From Myxococcales bacterium UBA1238 (GTDB lineage Bacteria; Myxococcota_A; Bradymonadia; UBA7976; UBA1532), in assembly GCA_002309015.1 (NCBI GenBank), contig DBWM01000050.1, positions 53,524 through 94,555 of the forward strand: 41,032 nucleotides of DNA, in the 5' to 3' direction. Position 1 is the first letter of the stretch, and each line of letters starts with the position of its first letter. The position numbers were made by a program, and so were the translations under genes. Positions 1-8,056 of the stretch are shown here, one piece after another. Below the pieces are notes generated by a model. It was given only the letters and a program-made list of their open reading frames with translations. It was not told the DNA's origin and did not search any database.

Positions 1-60
1 GGTCAGATGGTGCCGGGTCAGGTGGTTCCGGGTCAGATGGTGCCGGGTCAGGTGCAGCAG
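1..60 (+). repeat. 15-bp in-frame tandem repeat (GQ-M/V-VP units)
   Basis: Three full units and a fourth partial unit of 15 bp each begin GGTCAG and encode Gly-Gln-Met/Val-Val-Pro. Units one and three are identical. The array is cut by the left window edge, so the real copy number is unknown. It lies in the low-complexity linker of the AgmX/PglI-domain protein and is expected to vary in length between strains. Confidence 0.8.
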
Positions 61-639
61 CCTCCGGCAGCGGATCCGCAAAACACTGCGGATGATGACG
101 ACGATAAGAACGACAACAACCCGAATAAACCGCCCAGGCCGAACAAGCCGAACAAGCCCAATAAGGGTTCTGGCGCTGGTTCAACCAAGACCACGACGTC
201 CGATACACCCTCGACGCCTGCGACGAACAAGCCCACGACGACGAACAAGCCCAAGGGTGGCTCAAACGAAGCGGATGCTATTTTGAGCGGTTTGGGTGGT
301 GGCTCTAAGCCTACAACGCCTGCAACGCCGCCTGCGACCAATCCGGTTGCGCCTTCTTCAGATCCCGGTTTGCCCTCGCAATTGAGCAAGCAGCAGATCG
401 TGCAGGTCGTCAAGAAGGGATCGCCCGCCATTCAGCAATGCCGCTCTGGCGATGCTTCAGGGACCGTTACCGTCAAGATGACCGTGGCGCCGTCCGGATC
501 TGTGTCTTCAGCTGAAGTGGTGACGCCTGAATTCAAGGGCACTCCGGTGGGCAATTGCGTCGAATCCAAGGTGCGCACGTTCAAATTCCCCGCCTTCAGC
601 GGCTCTCCGATGACCTTCAACATGCCCTTTAAGCTTTAA
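1..639 (+). CDS. AgmX/PglI C-terminal-domain protein, C-terminal part
   Basis: The reading frame is open at the left edge, so the true start lies outside the window and the internal Met at base 7 is not a credible start. The visible 212 residues begin with a Gly-Gln-Met/Val-Val-Pro repeat, continue through an acidic patch and a long Pro/Thr/Ser/Lys-rich linker with NKP repeats, and finish in a compact domain of about 90 residues. That domain carries a conserved pair of Cys (in IQQCRSG and VGNCVES) and the run VTVKMTVAPSG. This layout matches the AgmX/PglI C-terminal domain, a TonB-C-like fold common in myxobacterial gliding and envelope proteins. A role in envelope spanning or motility is inferred from the family only. 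The two Cys could form a disulfide, as is usual in the family. Partner genes lie outside the window. Confidence 0.75.
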   Translation, partial: GQMVPGQVVPGQMVPGQVQQPPAADPQNTADDDDDKNDNNPNKPPRPNKPNKPNKGSGAGSTKTTTSDTPSTPATNKPTTTNKPKGGSNEADAILSGLGGGSKPTTPATPPATNPVAPSSDPGLPSQLSKQQIVQVVKKGSPAIQQCRSGDASGTVTVKMTVAPSGSVSSAEVVTPEFKGTPVGNCVESKVRTFKFPAFSGSPMTFNMPFKL

Positions 640-672
640 GCGCAGTTTCTTTGGGCTCTCGCCTCTTTCTTC

Positions 673-701
673 TTGACTTTTCCTTTAAATTCCAGCATTA
701 A
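673..701 (+). promoter_or_regulatory. candidate promoter upstream of rplC
   Basis: A TTGACT box at 673-678 is followed after 17 bases by CATTAA at 696-701. The -35 match is good and the -10 match weak (3 of 6). It would give a leader of about 80 bases before rplC, consistent with rplC being transcribed alone. This is a by-eye call. Confidence 0.3.
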
Positions 702-790
702 GCAGCGCCTCGTGCTTCTCGATGTCTCGTGGTGAGACCTCTCGATTTGTTTGACTGGAGCACGCTGAGCAACCTTCGTGGAGGGTTATT

Positions 791-1465
791 ATGTACGCGA
801 TTCTCGGTGAAAAAGCTGGCATGACCGCAATCTTCAATGAAGACGGCACCCAGCAGATCCCTGTGACCATCGTTCGCACCGCTGGCGTAGTGGTGGTTGG
901 CAAGCGCACCGAAGCCAAAGACGGCTACGACGCAGTGATTTTGGGCATTGGCGATCGTCGTGCAAAGCGCGCTGGTAAAGCGTTGGTTGGCCAGTTCGAA
1001 AAGCAAGGCCTGGTCAGCGAAAACGCCGAAGGCAAGAAGTTTGTGAAGCGCTTCATCCGCGAATTCAGGATGCCTGCCGAGCAGGTCGCGCGCGTCAATG
1101 TGGGCGATGTGATCAAGGTGAGCGATCTCTTCAAGAAGGGTGACATCATCGACGTGATCGCAACCAGCAAGGGCAACGGTTTCAGCGGTGTTATGCGCCG
1201 TCACAACTTTGCCGGTTACGCTGCAACCCACGGTCAGCACGAATATTTCCGTCACGGCGGCGCCATTTCGTCCAACACTTACCCGGCACATGTCTTCAAG
1301 AACGTCAAGATGCCTGGTCAATGTGGCAATGAGCGCGTGACCATTCAGAATCTGACCGTCGTCGACGTGAAGGCCGATGACGACTTGATGTTGATCAAGG
1401 GCAGCATTCCTGGTCCCACCGGCGGTCTCGTTCGCGTTCGTCGCGCCATCAAGAAGCGCCATTGA
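791..1465 (+). CDS. rplC: 50S ribosomal protein L3
   Basis: The 224-residue product matches bacterial uL3 over its full length, from the N-terminal MYAILGEKAGMT (family pattern: LGxKxGMT) to a basic C-terminus. The hallmark central segment around TSKGNGFSGVMRRHNF, the loop that reaches towards the peptidyl-transferase centre, is present, followed by the GHxG-like loop region. L3 binds 23S rRNA early in large-subunit assembly. The start is set by a strong GGAGG about six bases upstream of ATG. Oddly, rplC is usually followed by rplD, rplW and rplB in the S10 operon, but here the next gene is dapF on the opposite strand and the gene upstream is unrelated. It therefore appears as a single-gene unit with its own leader of about 150 bases. 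Confidence 0.97.
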   Translation: MYAILGEKAGMTAIFNEDGTQQIPVTIVRTAGVVVVGKRTEAKDGYDAVILGIGDRRAKRAGKALVGQFEKQGLVSENAEGKKFVKRFIREFRMPAEQVARVNVGDVIKVSDLFKKGDIIDVIATSKGNGFSGVMRRHNFAGYAATHGQHEYFRHGGAISSNTYPAHVFKNVKMPGQCGNERVTIQNLTVVDVKADDDLMLIKGSIPGPTGGLVRVRRAIKKRH

Positions 1466-1499
1466 TTTTGAGCCTTTAGGCTTCATCAAAAGCGTTGAG

Positions 1500-1526
1500 C
1501 AGCATCTCTCCTCGCGAGGGGTGCTG
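1500..1526. terminator. 11-bp hairpin between convergent rplC and dapF
   Basis: An inverted repeat of 11 pairs (two are G-T wobbles) closes a five-base loop around CTCGC. It sits between the convergent 3' ends of rplC and dapF. No T-run follows on either strand, so a classical Rho-independent terminator is not assured; it may act as a 3'-end stabiliser or a shared transcription barrier. A weaker AGCC/GGCT hairpin lies just upstream at about 1471-1482. Confidence 0.45.
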
Positions 1527-1543
1527 AGCAATGCGGTTGATGT

Positions 1544-2317
1544 CTAGATTTCCCCCCTGAAAACCTCCTTCGCTGGTCCCTCCAAAAAAAGTTTCCGACC
1601 TTCCTTTTTAATGCGTAACGCCCCGCCGGGTAAGTGAATTTCGACTTCTGACTGGTCGATGCGCTGTCGGGCCCAAAAGGCGGCTGCTGTGGCGGTGGCT
1701 CCGGTTCCGCAGGCGAGCGTCCAGCCAACACCGCGTTCGTACACAAAAAGCTCGATGACGGGTCGCGGAACTTCTTGTTTTAATTGAGCAAATGAGACGT
1801 TGACGCCTTCCTTGAACTGGGGATCGGCGGCCAGAAGGGGAGCCAGGCGCGCGCGATCTTCTGCCGTAAAATCGCCTTCAAACACCCAATGGGGGTTGCC
1901 CATCGAAATGGAGCGTCCCGATCGGGGTAACGCCGGATCTGTGATGGAAGCCGGGCATTCGCCTAAGTCGGAAGCTTCCCCCATTTCGATGCAAATATTT
2001 GAATCTACAGATATTTTTTTAGGCCCTGCGCCCGTATGGATGGTCATTTGAGCGGGATAATGGCGATGTTCCACCCAATAGCGCGCAACGCAGCGCAGTC
2101 CGTTGCCGCACATTTCAGCGATGCTGCCGTCCGCGTTGTAAACCGTCATCGAGGGCAGGCCTTCGCGTTCGCCTGTGAGCAGCACGCCGTCTGCACCGAT
2201 TCCAAAATGGCGATCGCAGAGCTGCTGCACCCAGTGAGGTTCGGGCGCAAAGGCCAAATCCCGCTCATCGATGACAATAAAGTCGTTTCCAAGTCCTTGA
2301 TATTTAAAGAATTTCAT
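1544..2317 (-). CDS. dapF: diaminopimelate epimerase
   Basis: The 257-residue product is full length for DapF, which interconverts LL- and meso-diaminopimelate in the lysine and peptidoglycan precursor pathway. The two catalytic cysteines are C70 (in AEMCGNGLRC) and C203 (in TLACGTGA). The supporting active-site residues H143 (in GNPHWV) and E194 (in YERG) are also present, as is the N-terminal GLGNDF signature. The ATG lies two bases after the stop of the upstream DnaJ-like gene, so the two are almost certainly co-transcribed and translationally coupled. The gene ends against the convergent rplC with a hairpin between them. Confidence 0.96.
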   Translation of the reverse strand: MKFFKYQGLGNDFIVIDERDLAFAPEPHWVQQLCDRHFGIGADGVLLTGEREGLPSMTVYNADGSIAEMCGNGLRCVARYWVEHRHYPAQMTIHTGAGPKKISVDSNICIEMGEASDLGECPASITDPALPRSGRSISMGNPHWVFEGDFTAEDRARLAPLLAADPQFKEGVNVSFAQLKQEVPRPVIELFVYERGVGWTLACGTGATATAAAFWARQRIDQSEVEIHLPGGALRIKKEGRKLFLEGPAKEVFRGEI

Positions 2318-2319
2318 CG

Positions 2320-3201
2320 TCAGTAATATTTCTCGATCGCTTCTACGAGCTGCTTTAATTCATCGTTTGCCTGCTTGGGGACGCGGATCATGGCGCGCAC
2401 GTAAAGATCGCCTCTGGTGCCGTGCTTGTCGAGCATCCCTTTGCCTCTGGCGCGCAGCCGCTGTCCGCTTTGGATGCCTGCGGGCAGATGCATCTTGATC
2501 TTTCCGCCTTCGGGGGTGGGCACCTCAACATCGTCACCCAAAACCGCTTGTTTTACGGTGAGTTGCAGCTCTTCAAGCAGGTCGTTTTCGCCTTCGCGCT
2601 CAAAGCCCTGGGGCAATTCCACATGGACCGAGACGAGTAGATCGCCGGTTTGGCCCTTGGCGTTGCGCATGCCGCGTCCAGGGACCCTCAGTCTGCGGCC
2701 TTCACCGGTGCCTGCGGGCACTTTGATGCGGACGCCGTCGAGCTCGATTTCGCAGCCTTCGATGGCATTTTTGAGCGAAATATAGGCCTCCGCTTCCCGG
2801 TCGCGGGGCTTCATCGATGCTCTGCGGCCGCCGCCTCCAAAGAGACCTCCGAGCAGATCGTCGAGATCGCCGAATCCGCCTAAGTTACTGAAATCAAAGC
2901 CGTTAAAATTGCCGTTAAAGTTGAATCCGCCGGCTTGTCGTCCGTAGGCGCGGGCGGCCTCGGGGTTAAAGCCTTCGCGCAGGCCGTCGGGACCGAACTC
3001 ATCGTAAAGCTTACGCTTTTTTTCATCGCCCAATACCGAGAAAGCGGCCGAAATCTCTTTAAACTTCTCTTCGGCGGCGCTGTCTCCGGGGTTGCGATCG
3101 GGGTGATATTGTTGTGCGAGTTTGCGGTAGGCCTTTTTGATCTCGTCGGCGGTTGCCGTTTTGGGCACATTCAAAATGCGATAAAGATCTTGTTCAGCCA
3201 T
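2320..3201 (-). CDS. DnaJ-type co-chaperone without zinc finger (CbpA-like, class B)
   Basis: The product has 293 residues. An N-terminal J domain (about 1-70) carries the HPD tripeptide at H33-P34-D35 that stimulates Hsp70 ATPase. A Gly/Phe-rich linker rich in FNG and GGF follows (about 85-130), then two C-terminal substrate-binding beta domains (about 140-285) with typical VPAGTGEG and LPAGIQSG turns. No CxxCxGxG motif is present, so this is a class B protein of the CbpA or DnaJ2 type rather than canonical DnaJ. A GGAAAGGA sequence upstream of ATG serves as ribosome binding site. The gene is divergent from xerC and leads directly into dapF. Confidence 0.93.
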   Translation of the reverse strand: MAEQDLYRILNVPKTATADEIKKAYRKLAQQYHPDRNPGDSAAEEKFKEISAAFSVLGDEKKRKLYDEFGPDGLREGFNPEAARAYGRQAGGFNFNGNFNGFDFSNLGGFGDLDDLLGGLFGGGGRRASMKPRDREAEAYISLKNAIEGCEIELDGVRIKVPAGTGEGRRLRVPGRGMRNAKGQTGDLLVSVHVELPQGFEREGENDLLEELQLTVKQAVLGDDVEVPTPEGGKIKMHLPAGIQSGQRLRARGKGMLDKHGTRGDLYVRAMIRVPKQANDELKQLVEAIEKYY

Positions 3202-3308
3202 CTGTTTTTCCTTTCCAAATGCGTTTCTTCTGAACCCAAAAATGTAAGCACGGTATGAGGGTTCACAAGTTTTTTGCGCCGGTTTCCGAGAGTGCTACAT
3301 TCGCCTAC

Positions 3309-4235
3309 ATGGAAGCTGTACTCGCATTTCAACGTTATCTGGCGACCGAGCGGCGCATGAGCCCTCTGACCGTGAAGGGCTATTGCGCAGATCTCGGTTA
3401 TTTTGAAGCGTTTGTGACCGAAAAGATGGGGCAGTTTGAGCCCAAAAACATCAAGCGCTTGCTCGTGAGATCCTATTTAAAAAAGCTGTACGACGAGGGG
3501 CTGAGTCCGGCAACGATCACCCGGCGCCTTTCGGCCGTTCGCAGTTTTTTTAAATATTTGGTGCGCATGGGCCTGGTCGATGAGGATCCGTCAAAGCAGG
3601 TGAGAACGCCCAAGCAGGAGCAAAAAACGCCGCGATTTCTGTCGGTTGACGATGCGGAGCGGTTGATAGAGGCGCCACAGGGGGACGATGCAGCGTCGGT
3701 TCGCGATCGGGCGGTGCTGGAGCTGACTTATGGGGCGGGCCTGCGCGTAAGCGAGGTGGTGGGGCTCGATTTGGGCGATGTGGATTTGGCGGAGCAGCAG
3801 CTTCGCGTGACCGGTAAGGGCAACAAGACCCGGATCGTGCCGTTTGGCCGTTTTGCCTTGCAGGCTCTGAAGTTATATTTGCAGAGGCGAGGGGAGCTGA
3901 CCGGTAAAGAGGCGGATCCCGTGGCGCTGTTTCGCAATACCCGGGGGGGCCGGATGAGCGTCCGGGCGGTTCAGAGGCTCGTCGAACATTGCAGGGCTTC
4001 CTGCAAAGAGGTGGGGGTGACGCCGCACTGGCTCAGGCACGCCTGCGCTACGCACATGCTCGCATCGGGGGCGGATTTGCGCAGTATTCAGGAGATGTTA
4101 GGGCATTCGAGCCTATCGACCACGCAGCGCTATACGCATATTCAGATAGAGACTTTGATGAAAACCTACGATACGGCCCATCCCCGCGCGCGCCATACGC
4201 CTTCCGACCATCCGTCGCCTTCGCCCTTCGCTTGA
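3309..4235 (+). CDS. xerC: site-specific tyrosine recombinase XerC-like
   Basis: From the chosen Met the product has 308 residues, the normal size for XerC/XerD, which resolves chromosome dimers at dif. A SAM-like N-terminal core-binding domain (about 1-90) precedes the catalytic domain. All catalytic residues can be assigned: R146 (GLRVSE), K170 (TGKGNKT), H240 and R243 (HWLRH), H266 (LGHSS) and nucleophile Y275 (RYTH). The frame stays open to an ATG at 3255, giving 18 extra residues, but these lack family resemblance and the 3309 start fits known N-termini better. A TTGCGC-16-TACATT promoter-like pair ends only a few bases before 3309, which would imply a near-leaderless mRNA. The XerC versus XerD assignment rests on position next to hslV, a common XerC context. 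Confidence 0.93.
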   Translation: MEAVLAFQRYLATERRMSPLTVKGYCADLGYFEAFVTEKMGQFEPKNIKRLLVRSYLKKLYDEGLSPATITRRLSAVRSFFKYLVRMGLVDEDPSKQVRTPKQEQKTPRFLSVDDAERLIEAPQGDDAASVRDRAVLELTYGAGLRVSEVVGLDLGDVDLAEQQLRVTGKGNKTRIVPFGRFALQALKLYLQRRGELTGKEADPVALFRNTRGGRMSVRAVQRLVEHCRASCKEVGVTPHWLRHACATHMLASGADLRSIQEMLGHSSLSTTQRYTHIQIETLMKTYDTAHPRARHTPSDHPSPSPFA

Positions 4236-4288
4236 CAGCTCCTCATCGGTGCCTAAATTTTAAACTTCTCATTACTGGAGAGCCTTTG

Positions 4289-4843
4289 ATGAGCGAGATA
4301 GTCTTTCACGGCACAACGATACTCTCTGTGAGAACGCCAAAAAGCGTTGTATTTTGCGGGGATGGGCAGGTTTCACTGGGCAACACGATCATGAAAGCGA
4401 ACGCGGTCAAAGTGCGCACGCTGCTCGATGGTCAGGTGCTGACGGGGTTTGCGGGGGCGACCGCTGACGCGTTTACCCTGTTTGAAAAATTTGAAGCCAA
4501 GCTCAAGAGTTACAACAAGAATCTGAGCCGCGCCGCGGTGGAGCTGGCCAAGGACTGGCGGACCGATCGCGCTCTACGCAAGCTGGAAGCGCTTCTGATG
4601 GTGGCCGATCGCAATCGCACCCTGCTGATCAGCGGCACGGGCGATGTGATCGAGCCTGACGGACCGGTGATGGCCATTGGAAGCGGCGGTCAATATGCGT
4701 ACGCTGCGGCCAAAGCCTTGATCGAAAACACCAAACTTGACGCAAAAACGATTGCCACAACGGCACTGAAGATTGCCGCCAGCATCGATATTTACACCAA
4801 CGATCAATTGGTGGTCGAAAGCCTGGATCTTGAGGCTCCGTAA
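4289..4843 (+). CDS. hslV: ATP-dependent protease peptidase subunit HslV
   Basis: The 184-residue product is the proteasome-like threonine peptidase of the HslVU complex. After the short pro-segment MSEIVFHG comes the catalytic N-terminal Thr in TTILSVR; the first Thr is expected to be exposed by processing. The family blocks GDGQVSLGNT, GFAGATADAF and AIGSGGQYA are all present. The frame is open much further upstream through the end of xerC, but GGAG at 4277-4280 and full-length agreement with the family fix the ATG at 4289. HslU begins six bases after the stop, giving the standard hslVU operon, possibly co-transcribed with xerC as in many bacteria. Confidence 0.97.
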   Translation: MSEIVFHGTTILSVRTPKSVVFCGDGQVSLGNTIMKANAVKVRTLLDGQVLTGFAGATADAFTLFEKFEAKLKSYNKNLSRAAVELAKDWRTDRALRKLEALLMVADRNRTLLISGTGDVIEPDGPVMAIGSGGQYAYAAAKALIENTKLDAKTIATTALKIAASIDIYTNDQLVVESLDLEAP

Positions 4844-4849
4844 AAAATC

Positions 4850-6253
4850 ATGAGTGAAATTAAGCATTTAACGCCTCGCGAGACGGTCGAGGAGCTCGAT
4901 CGTTACATCATCAGCCAGGATAAGGCCAAGCGGGCGGTCGCCATCGCGCTCCGGAATCGCTGGCGCCGTCGCAATGTGCCCGAAGAGCTGCGCGACGAGA
5001 TCGCGCCTAAAAACATCATCATGATTGGGCCCACGGGGGTGGGAAAGACCGAAATTGCCCGACGGTTGGCCAAGTTAGGCCAGGCGCCCTTCTTGAAGGT
5101 GGAAGCGAGCAAGTTTACCGAAGTGGGCTATGTGGGCCGCGATGTCGATTCGATGATCCGCGATTTGACCGAGATCGGCATCAATATGGTCAAATCCGAG
5201 GCGCTGGAGCGGGGTGAGGCCAAGGCGCAGAAGGCTGCTGAGGAGCGCTTGCTCGATCTGCTGATGGAAAAGGATCAGGAGCCCGAAGAGAAGAAGGCGC
5301 AGTCGTATTTTGCGGTTTCTCCCGACGGTGAGACGATGAAGCACGATCTGGCGCTCAATCGCCGTGAGGAATTGCGGCGTCAGCTGAAAGCGGGGCTTTT
5401 AAACGATCGCTCGGTCAAAATTGACCAGGCCGTGCAACAATCCGCCGTGCCGACCCTTGAGGTTTTAGCGGGGCCAGGCATGGATGACATGCTCAATCAG
5501 CTCAAAGATACGCTGGGATCGATAGGGCTTGGGGGCGCTCAAAAGAAGGAACGGCAAGTCAAAGTGCCCGAGGCGCTGCGGTTATTGACGCAGGAAGAGA
5601 GCGAGAAGCAGGTCGATATGGAGCAGGTGGTCAGCGATGCGCTCGATCGCGTGCAAAATGAGGGCATCCTGTTTCTGGACGAGATCGATAAAATTGCGCT
5701 CACCCAGGGGCGCGGCGGCGGATCGGGGCCCGATGTGAGCCGCGGCGGCGTTCAGCGGGATTTGCTGCCTCTGGTGGAAGGCTGCTCGGTGACCACCAAA
5801 CATGGCATCGTCAAGACCGATCACATCCTTTTTATTGCTGCAGGCGCCTTTCACGAGTCGAAGGTTTCGGACTTAATCCCCGAACTGCAGGGGCGTTTTC
5901 CCATTCGCGTGGAGCTCGAAACCCTGACCGAAAGCGACTTTTTAAGGATTCTGACGGAGCCCAAGAACAGCCTGACGCGCCAGTCGATCGCTTTGCTTGC
6001 GACCGAAAACATCGACCTCTCGTTTACGGACGAAGCGCTGGCGGAGATCGCCCGCGTGGCCTACGAAGCCAACACGCGCCTCGAAAACATCGGCGCCCGC
6101 CGCCTGCATACGGTGATGGAGGCCTTGCTCGAGGAAATCTCCTTTAATGCTCCGGACTTAAAGGACCGCCATGTGGTGATCGATGGTGAGGAAGTGCGTC
6201 GCCGCCTGGGATCCGTTCTGGCCGATGAAGATTTGGGCCGTTATATTCTTTAA
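4850..6253 (+). CDS. hslU: HslU ATPase, unfoldase subunit of HslVU protease
   Basis: The 467-residue product is a full-length AAA+ Clp/HslU unfoldase. Walker A is GPTGVGKT near residue 60, the intermediate I domain spans roughly 110-240, and Walker B is in FLDEIDKIA near residue 275. The sensor-1 and arginine-finger region follows (PELQGRFPIRVEL), and the family block GARRLHTVMEALLEEISF is present. The C-terminus ends GRYIL, resembling the tail that inserts into HslV pockets to activate it. The start lies six bases after hslV, with a GAGG in the hslV 3' end as the likely ribosome binding site. Confidence 0.98.
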   Translation: MSEIKHLTPRETVEELDRYIISQDKAKRAVAIALRNRWRRRNVPEELRDEIAPKNIIMIGPTGVGKTEIARRLAKLGQAPFLKVEASKFTEVGYVGRDVDSMIRDLTEIGINMVKSEALERGEAKAQKAAEERLLDLLMEKDQEPEEKKAQSYFAVSPDGETMKHDLALNRREELRRQLKAGLLNDRSVKIDQAVQQSAVPTLEVLAGPGMDDMLNQLKDTLGSIGLGGAQKKERQVKVPEALRLLTQEESEKQVDMEQVVSDALDRVQNEGILFLDEIDKIALTQGRGGGSGPDVSRGGVQRDLLPLVEGCSVTTKHGIVKTDHILFIAAGAFHESKVSDLIPELQGRFPIRVELETLTESDFLRILTEPKNSLTRQSIALLATENIDLSFTDEALAEIARVAYEANTRLENIGARRLHTVMEALLEEISFNAPDLKDRHVVIDGEEVRRRLGSVLADEDLGRYIL

Positions 6254-6267
6254 TTTTGGGGAAGCGC

Positions 6268-6801
6268 ATGCCGACGTCCCTTTCTAAAATCGTGATCATC
6301 GCGGTGTCGGCGACCCTCGTCGCTCTGGGCCTGGTGCTTTGGCGCATCTGGCCGCTGCTGATGGGGCGCGCAAAAGAAGGCGAGCCTCTGGTTGACCGCA
6401 TGGATAAATGGAATCGCTATGTGGGGCCTTTATTTAAGAAGACCTTAGGCGGTCAGCTCCAGGTGGCACAGGGGAAAGTCTTTCGCTCCAAGCAAGACAT
6501 GAAATATCACGGCATGGCGACCTGGTGCTTTGAGCCCACCATCTTGCCAAGGGTGGATTACGTCGCTTTGGCGCAGGTCGATGAGTCGGGCGCATCCGTC
6601 GTTCACGGCATGATCGCAGCTCAGGATTTGCGTGATTTATTGCCGGGTTACATGCAGACGCAGGTTTTTTGGGGGCATACCCTCTGGATCTGCGTGATTC
6701 CGGAAGACTTCGATTTATCGATCATTGAAAAAGCGTTGATCCCGATCGAGCGTTTTCGCGAACGCCATTACATAGAAGATGAATCCGGTTCGGAAGGGTG
6801 A
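6268..6801 (+). CDS. unknown single-pass membrane protein between hslU and argD
   Basis: I do not recognise this 177-residue protein. It has one N-terminal hydrophobic segment (about 8-30, IVIIAVSATLVALGLVLW) followed by a basic stretch, then a soluble domain of about 145 residues. That domain includes a Trp-rich patch (FWGHTLWICVIPEDF) and an acidic tail. The segment could be a signal anchor with the soluble part in the periplasm. A GGGGAAG at 6258-6264 places the start at the ATG at 6268; an in-frame TTG at 6256 is less likely. It lies 14 bases after hslU and three bases before argD, so it probably belongs to the same transcript. Function cannot be assigned. Confidence 0.75.
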   Translation: MPTSLSKIVIIAVSATLVALGLVLWRIWPLLMGRAKEGEPLVDRMDKWNRYVGPLFKKTLGGQLQVAQGKVFRSKQDMKYHGMATWCFEPTILPRVDYVALAQVDESGASVVHGMIAAQDLRDLLPGYMQTQVFWGHTLWICVIPEDFDLSIIEKALIPIERFRERHYIEDESGSEG

Positions 6802-6804
6802 ATC

Positions 6805-8037
6805 ATGGAACAGTCGATAGAAGAAACGCTCGATTTGGCAGAGCGCGCAAAGCGTGTGTTTACGCCCAACTATCGCCAGGCACCGGTGCTGTTCGTGCGC
6901 GGTGAAGGGGTGTTTTTGTACGACAACCAGGACAAGCGCTACCTCGATTTTGCAGGCGGCATCGCGGTCAGCAGCCTGGGACACAATCATCCGAAGCTGG
7001 TTTCGGCCATCGCGGATCAGGCCGGCAAGGTGATGCAGACGAGCAATTTGTTCCTGAACGAACCGGCTTTGGAACTGGCCGAGCGTCTGACGCAAATGTC
7101 GTTTGCAGATCGCGTCTTCTTTTGCAATTCGGGCACGGAAGCCAACGAAGCGGCCATCAAGCTGGCGCGACGCTACATGAAAACGGTGCGCAAGGAGAAT
7201 CGATATAAAATCGTTTGTGCCCAAAATGGCTTTCATGGACGCACTTTAGGTTCGCTCAGTGCCACGGGTCAGGAAAAATACCGCGCCGATTTTGAGCCCC
7301 TGCTGCCCGGATTCGTTTACGTGCCTTACAACGATGCGAACGCCGTGGAAGAGGCGATCGACGACGAGACCTGCGCGGTGATGATGGAGCCCATTCAGGG
7401 TGAGGGCGGCCTCATCGTGCCTGATGACGATTATTTGAAGAAGTTGCGCGCCATTTGCGATGCAAAGCATGTGCTGCTGATCTTGGATGAAGTGCAGACG
7501 GGCGTCGGGCGAACGGGGACTTTCTTCGCGTATGAGCAATTTGATGTAACGCCCGATATCGTCACGATCGCCAAGGGGTTAGCGGGTGGTGTGCCCATCG
7601 GTGCGATGCTCTGTACGCGGGAGGTTTCCGAAGGGTTTACGCCCGGATCCCACGGATCCACTTTTGGCGGCAATCCTTTGGCCTGCAGGGCGGCCTGCAC
7701 GGTGCTCGACGTGATCAAAGAAGAAAACCTGCTGCAAAATGTGCGCGAAACGGGGGAACAGTTGCAGCATCACCTGCAGGGACTGACCAAAATGCGCGGT
7801 GTGGCGGGGGTTCGCGGTCGCGGTCTGCTTCAGGGACTGGTGGTTACGCCTCAAATCAACCGCGCGCAGGTGCGCATCGAGGCTCTGCTGCGGGGCTTAA
7901 CGATCACTCAGGCGGGCGAGGATACGCTGCGTCTGCTGCCTCCGCTCATCGTGACGCCGGGACAGATCGATTGGGGAGTGGCGATCCTGCGCTCTTCGAT
8001 CATTGCGGCCATGAGCCGGTTTGTGGGCAGCAATTAA
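6805..8037 (+). CDS. argD: acetylornithine/succinyl-diaminopimelate-type aminotransferase
   Basis: The 410-residue product is a class III PLP-dependent aminotransferase of the ArgD subgroup, which converts N-acetylglutamate semialdehyde to N-acetylornithine in arginine synthesis; many members also serve lysine synthesis. The family signature is clear: CNSGTEANEAAIKLAR, GFHGRT, the LILDEVQTGVGRTG block, and the PLP lysine K257 in TIAKGLAGGVPIGAM. The STFGGNPLA loop is also present. It begins three bases after the preceding unknown gene. Alternative roles such as ornithine or GABA aminotransferase cannot be fully excluded, because no other arginine gene is in view. Confidence 0.92.
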   Translation: MEQSIEETLDLAERAKRVFTPNYRQAPVLFVRGEGVFLYDNQDKRYLDFAGGIAVSSLGHNHPKLVSAIADQAGKVMQTSNLFLNEPALELAERLTQMSFADRVFFCNSGTEANEAAIKLARRYMKTVRKENRYKIVCAQNGFHGRTLGSLSATGQEKYRADFEPLLPGFVYVPYNDANAVEEAIDDETCAVMMEPIQGEGGLIVPDDDYLKKLRAICDAKHVLLILDEVQTGVGRTGTFFAYEQFDVTPDIVTIAKGLAGGVPIGAMLCTREVSEGFTPGSHGSTFGGNPLACRAACTVLDVIKEENLLQNVRETGEQLQHHLQGLTKMRGVAGVRGRGLLQGLVVTPQINRAQVRIEALLRGLTITQAGEDTLRLLPPLIVTPGQIDWGVAILRSSIIAAMSRFVGSN

Positions 8038-8056
8038 GGCTGTAATGACTTGAAAT

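Noticed and set aside
82..111. An Asp-Asp-Asp-Asp-Lys string in the left-edge protein resembles an enteropeptidase site.
   Set aside because: It lies in an acidic low-complexity linker with no cloning-vector sequence around it, so it is coincidence.
698..1531. A 277-codon open frame antisense to rplC.
   Set aside because: Its sequence is the reverse-strand shadow of a strongly conserved ribosomal gene, with no family resemblance or start signal.
1716..1745. DapF has Trp where the E. coli-type motif reads ERGxGE.
   Set aside because: The catalytic Glu is the one in YERG (E194), which is present; the Trp position varies in the family.
3989..4288. A 100-residue N-terminal extension of HslV.
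   Set aside because: It is out-of-frame xerC sequence; a ribosome binding site and family alignment fix the start at 4289.
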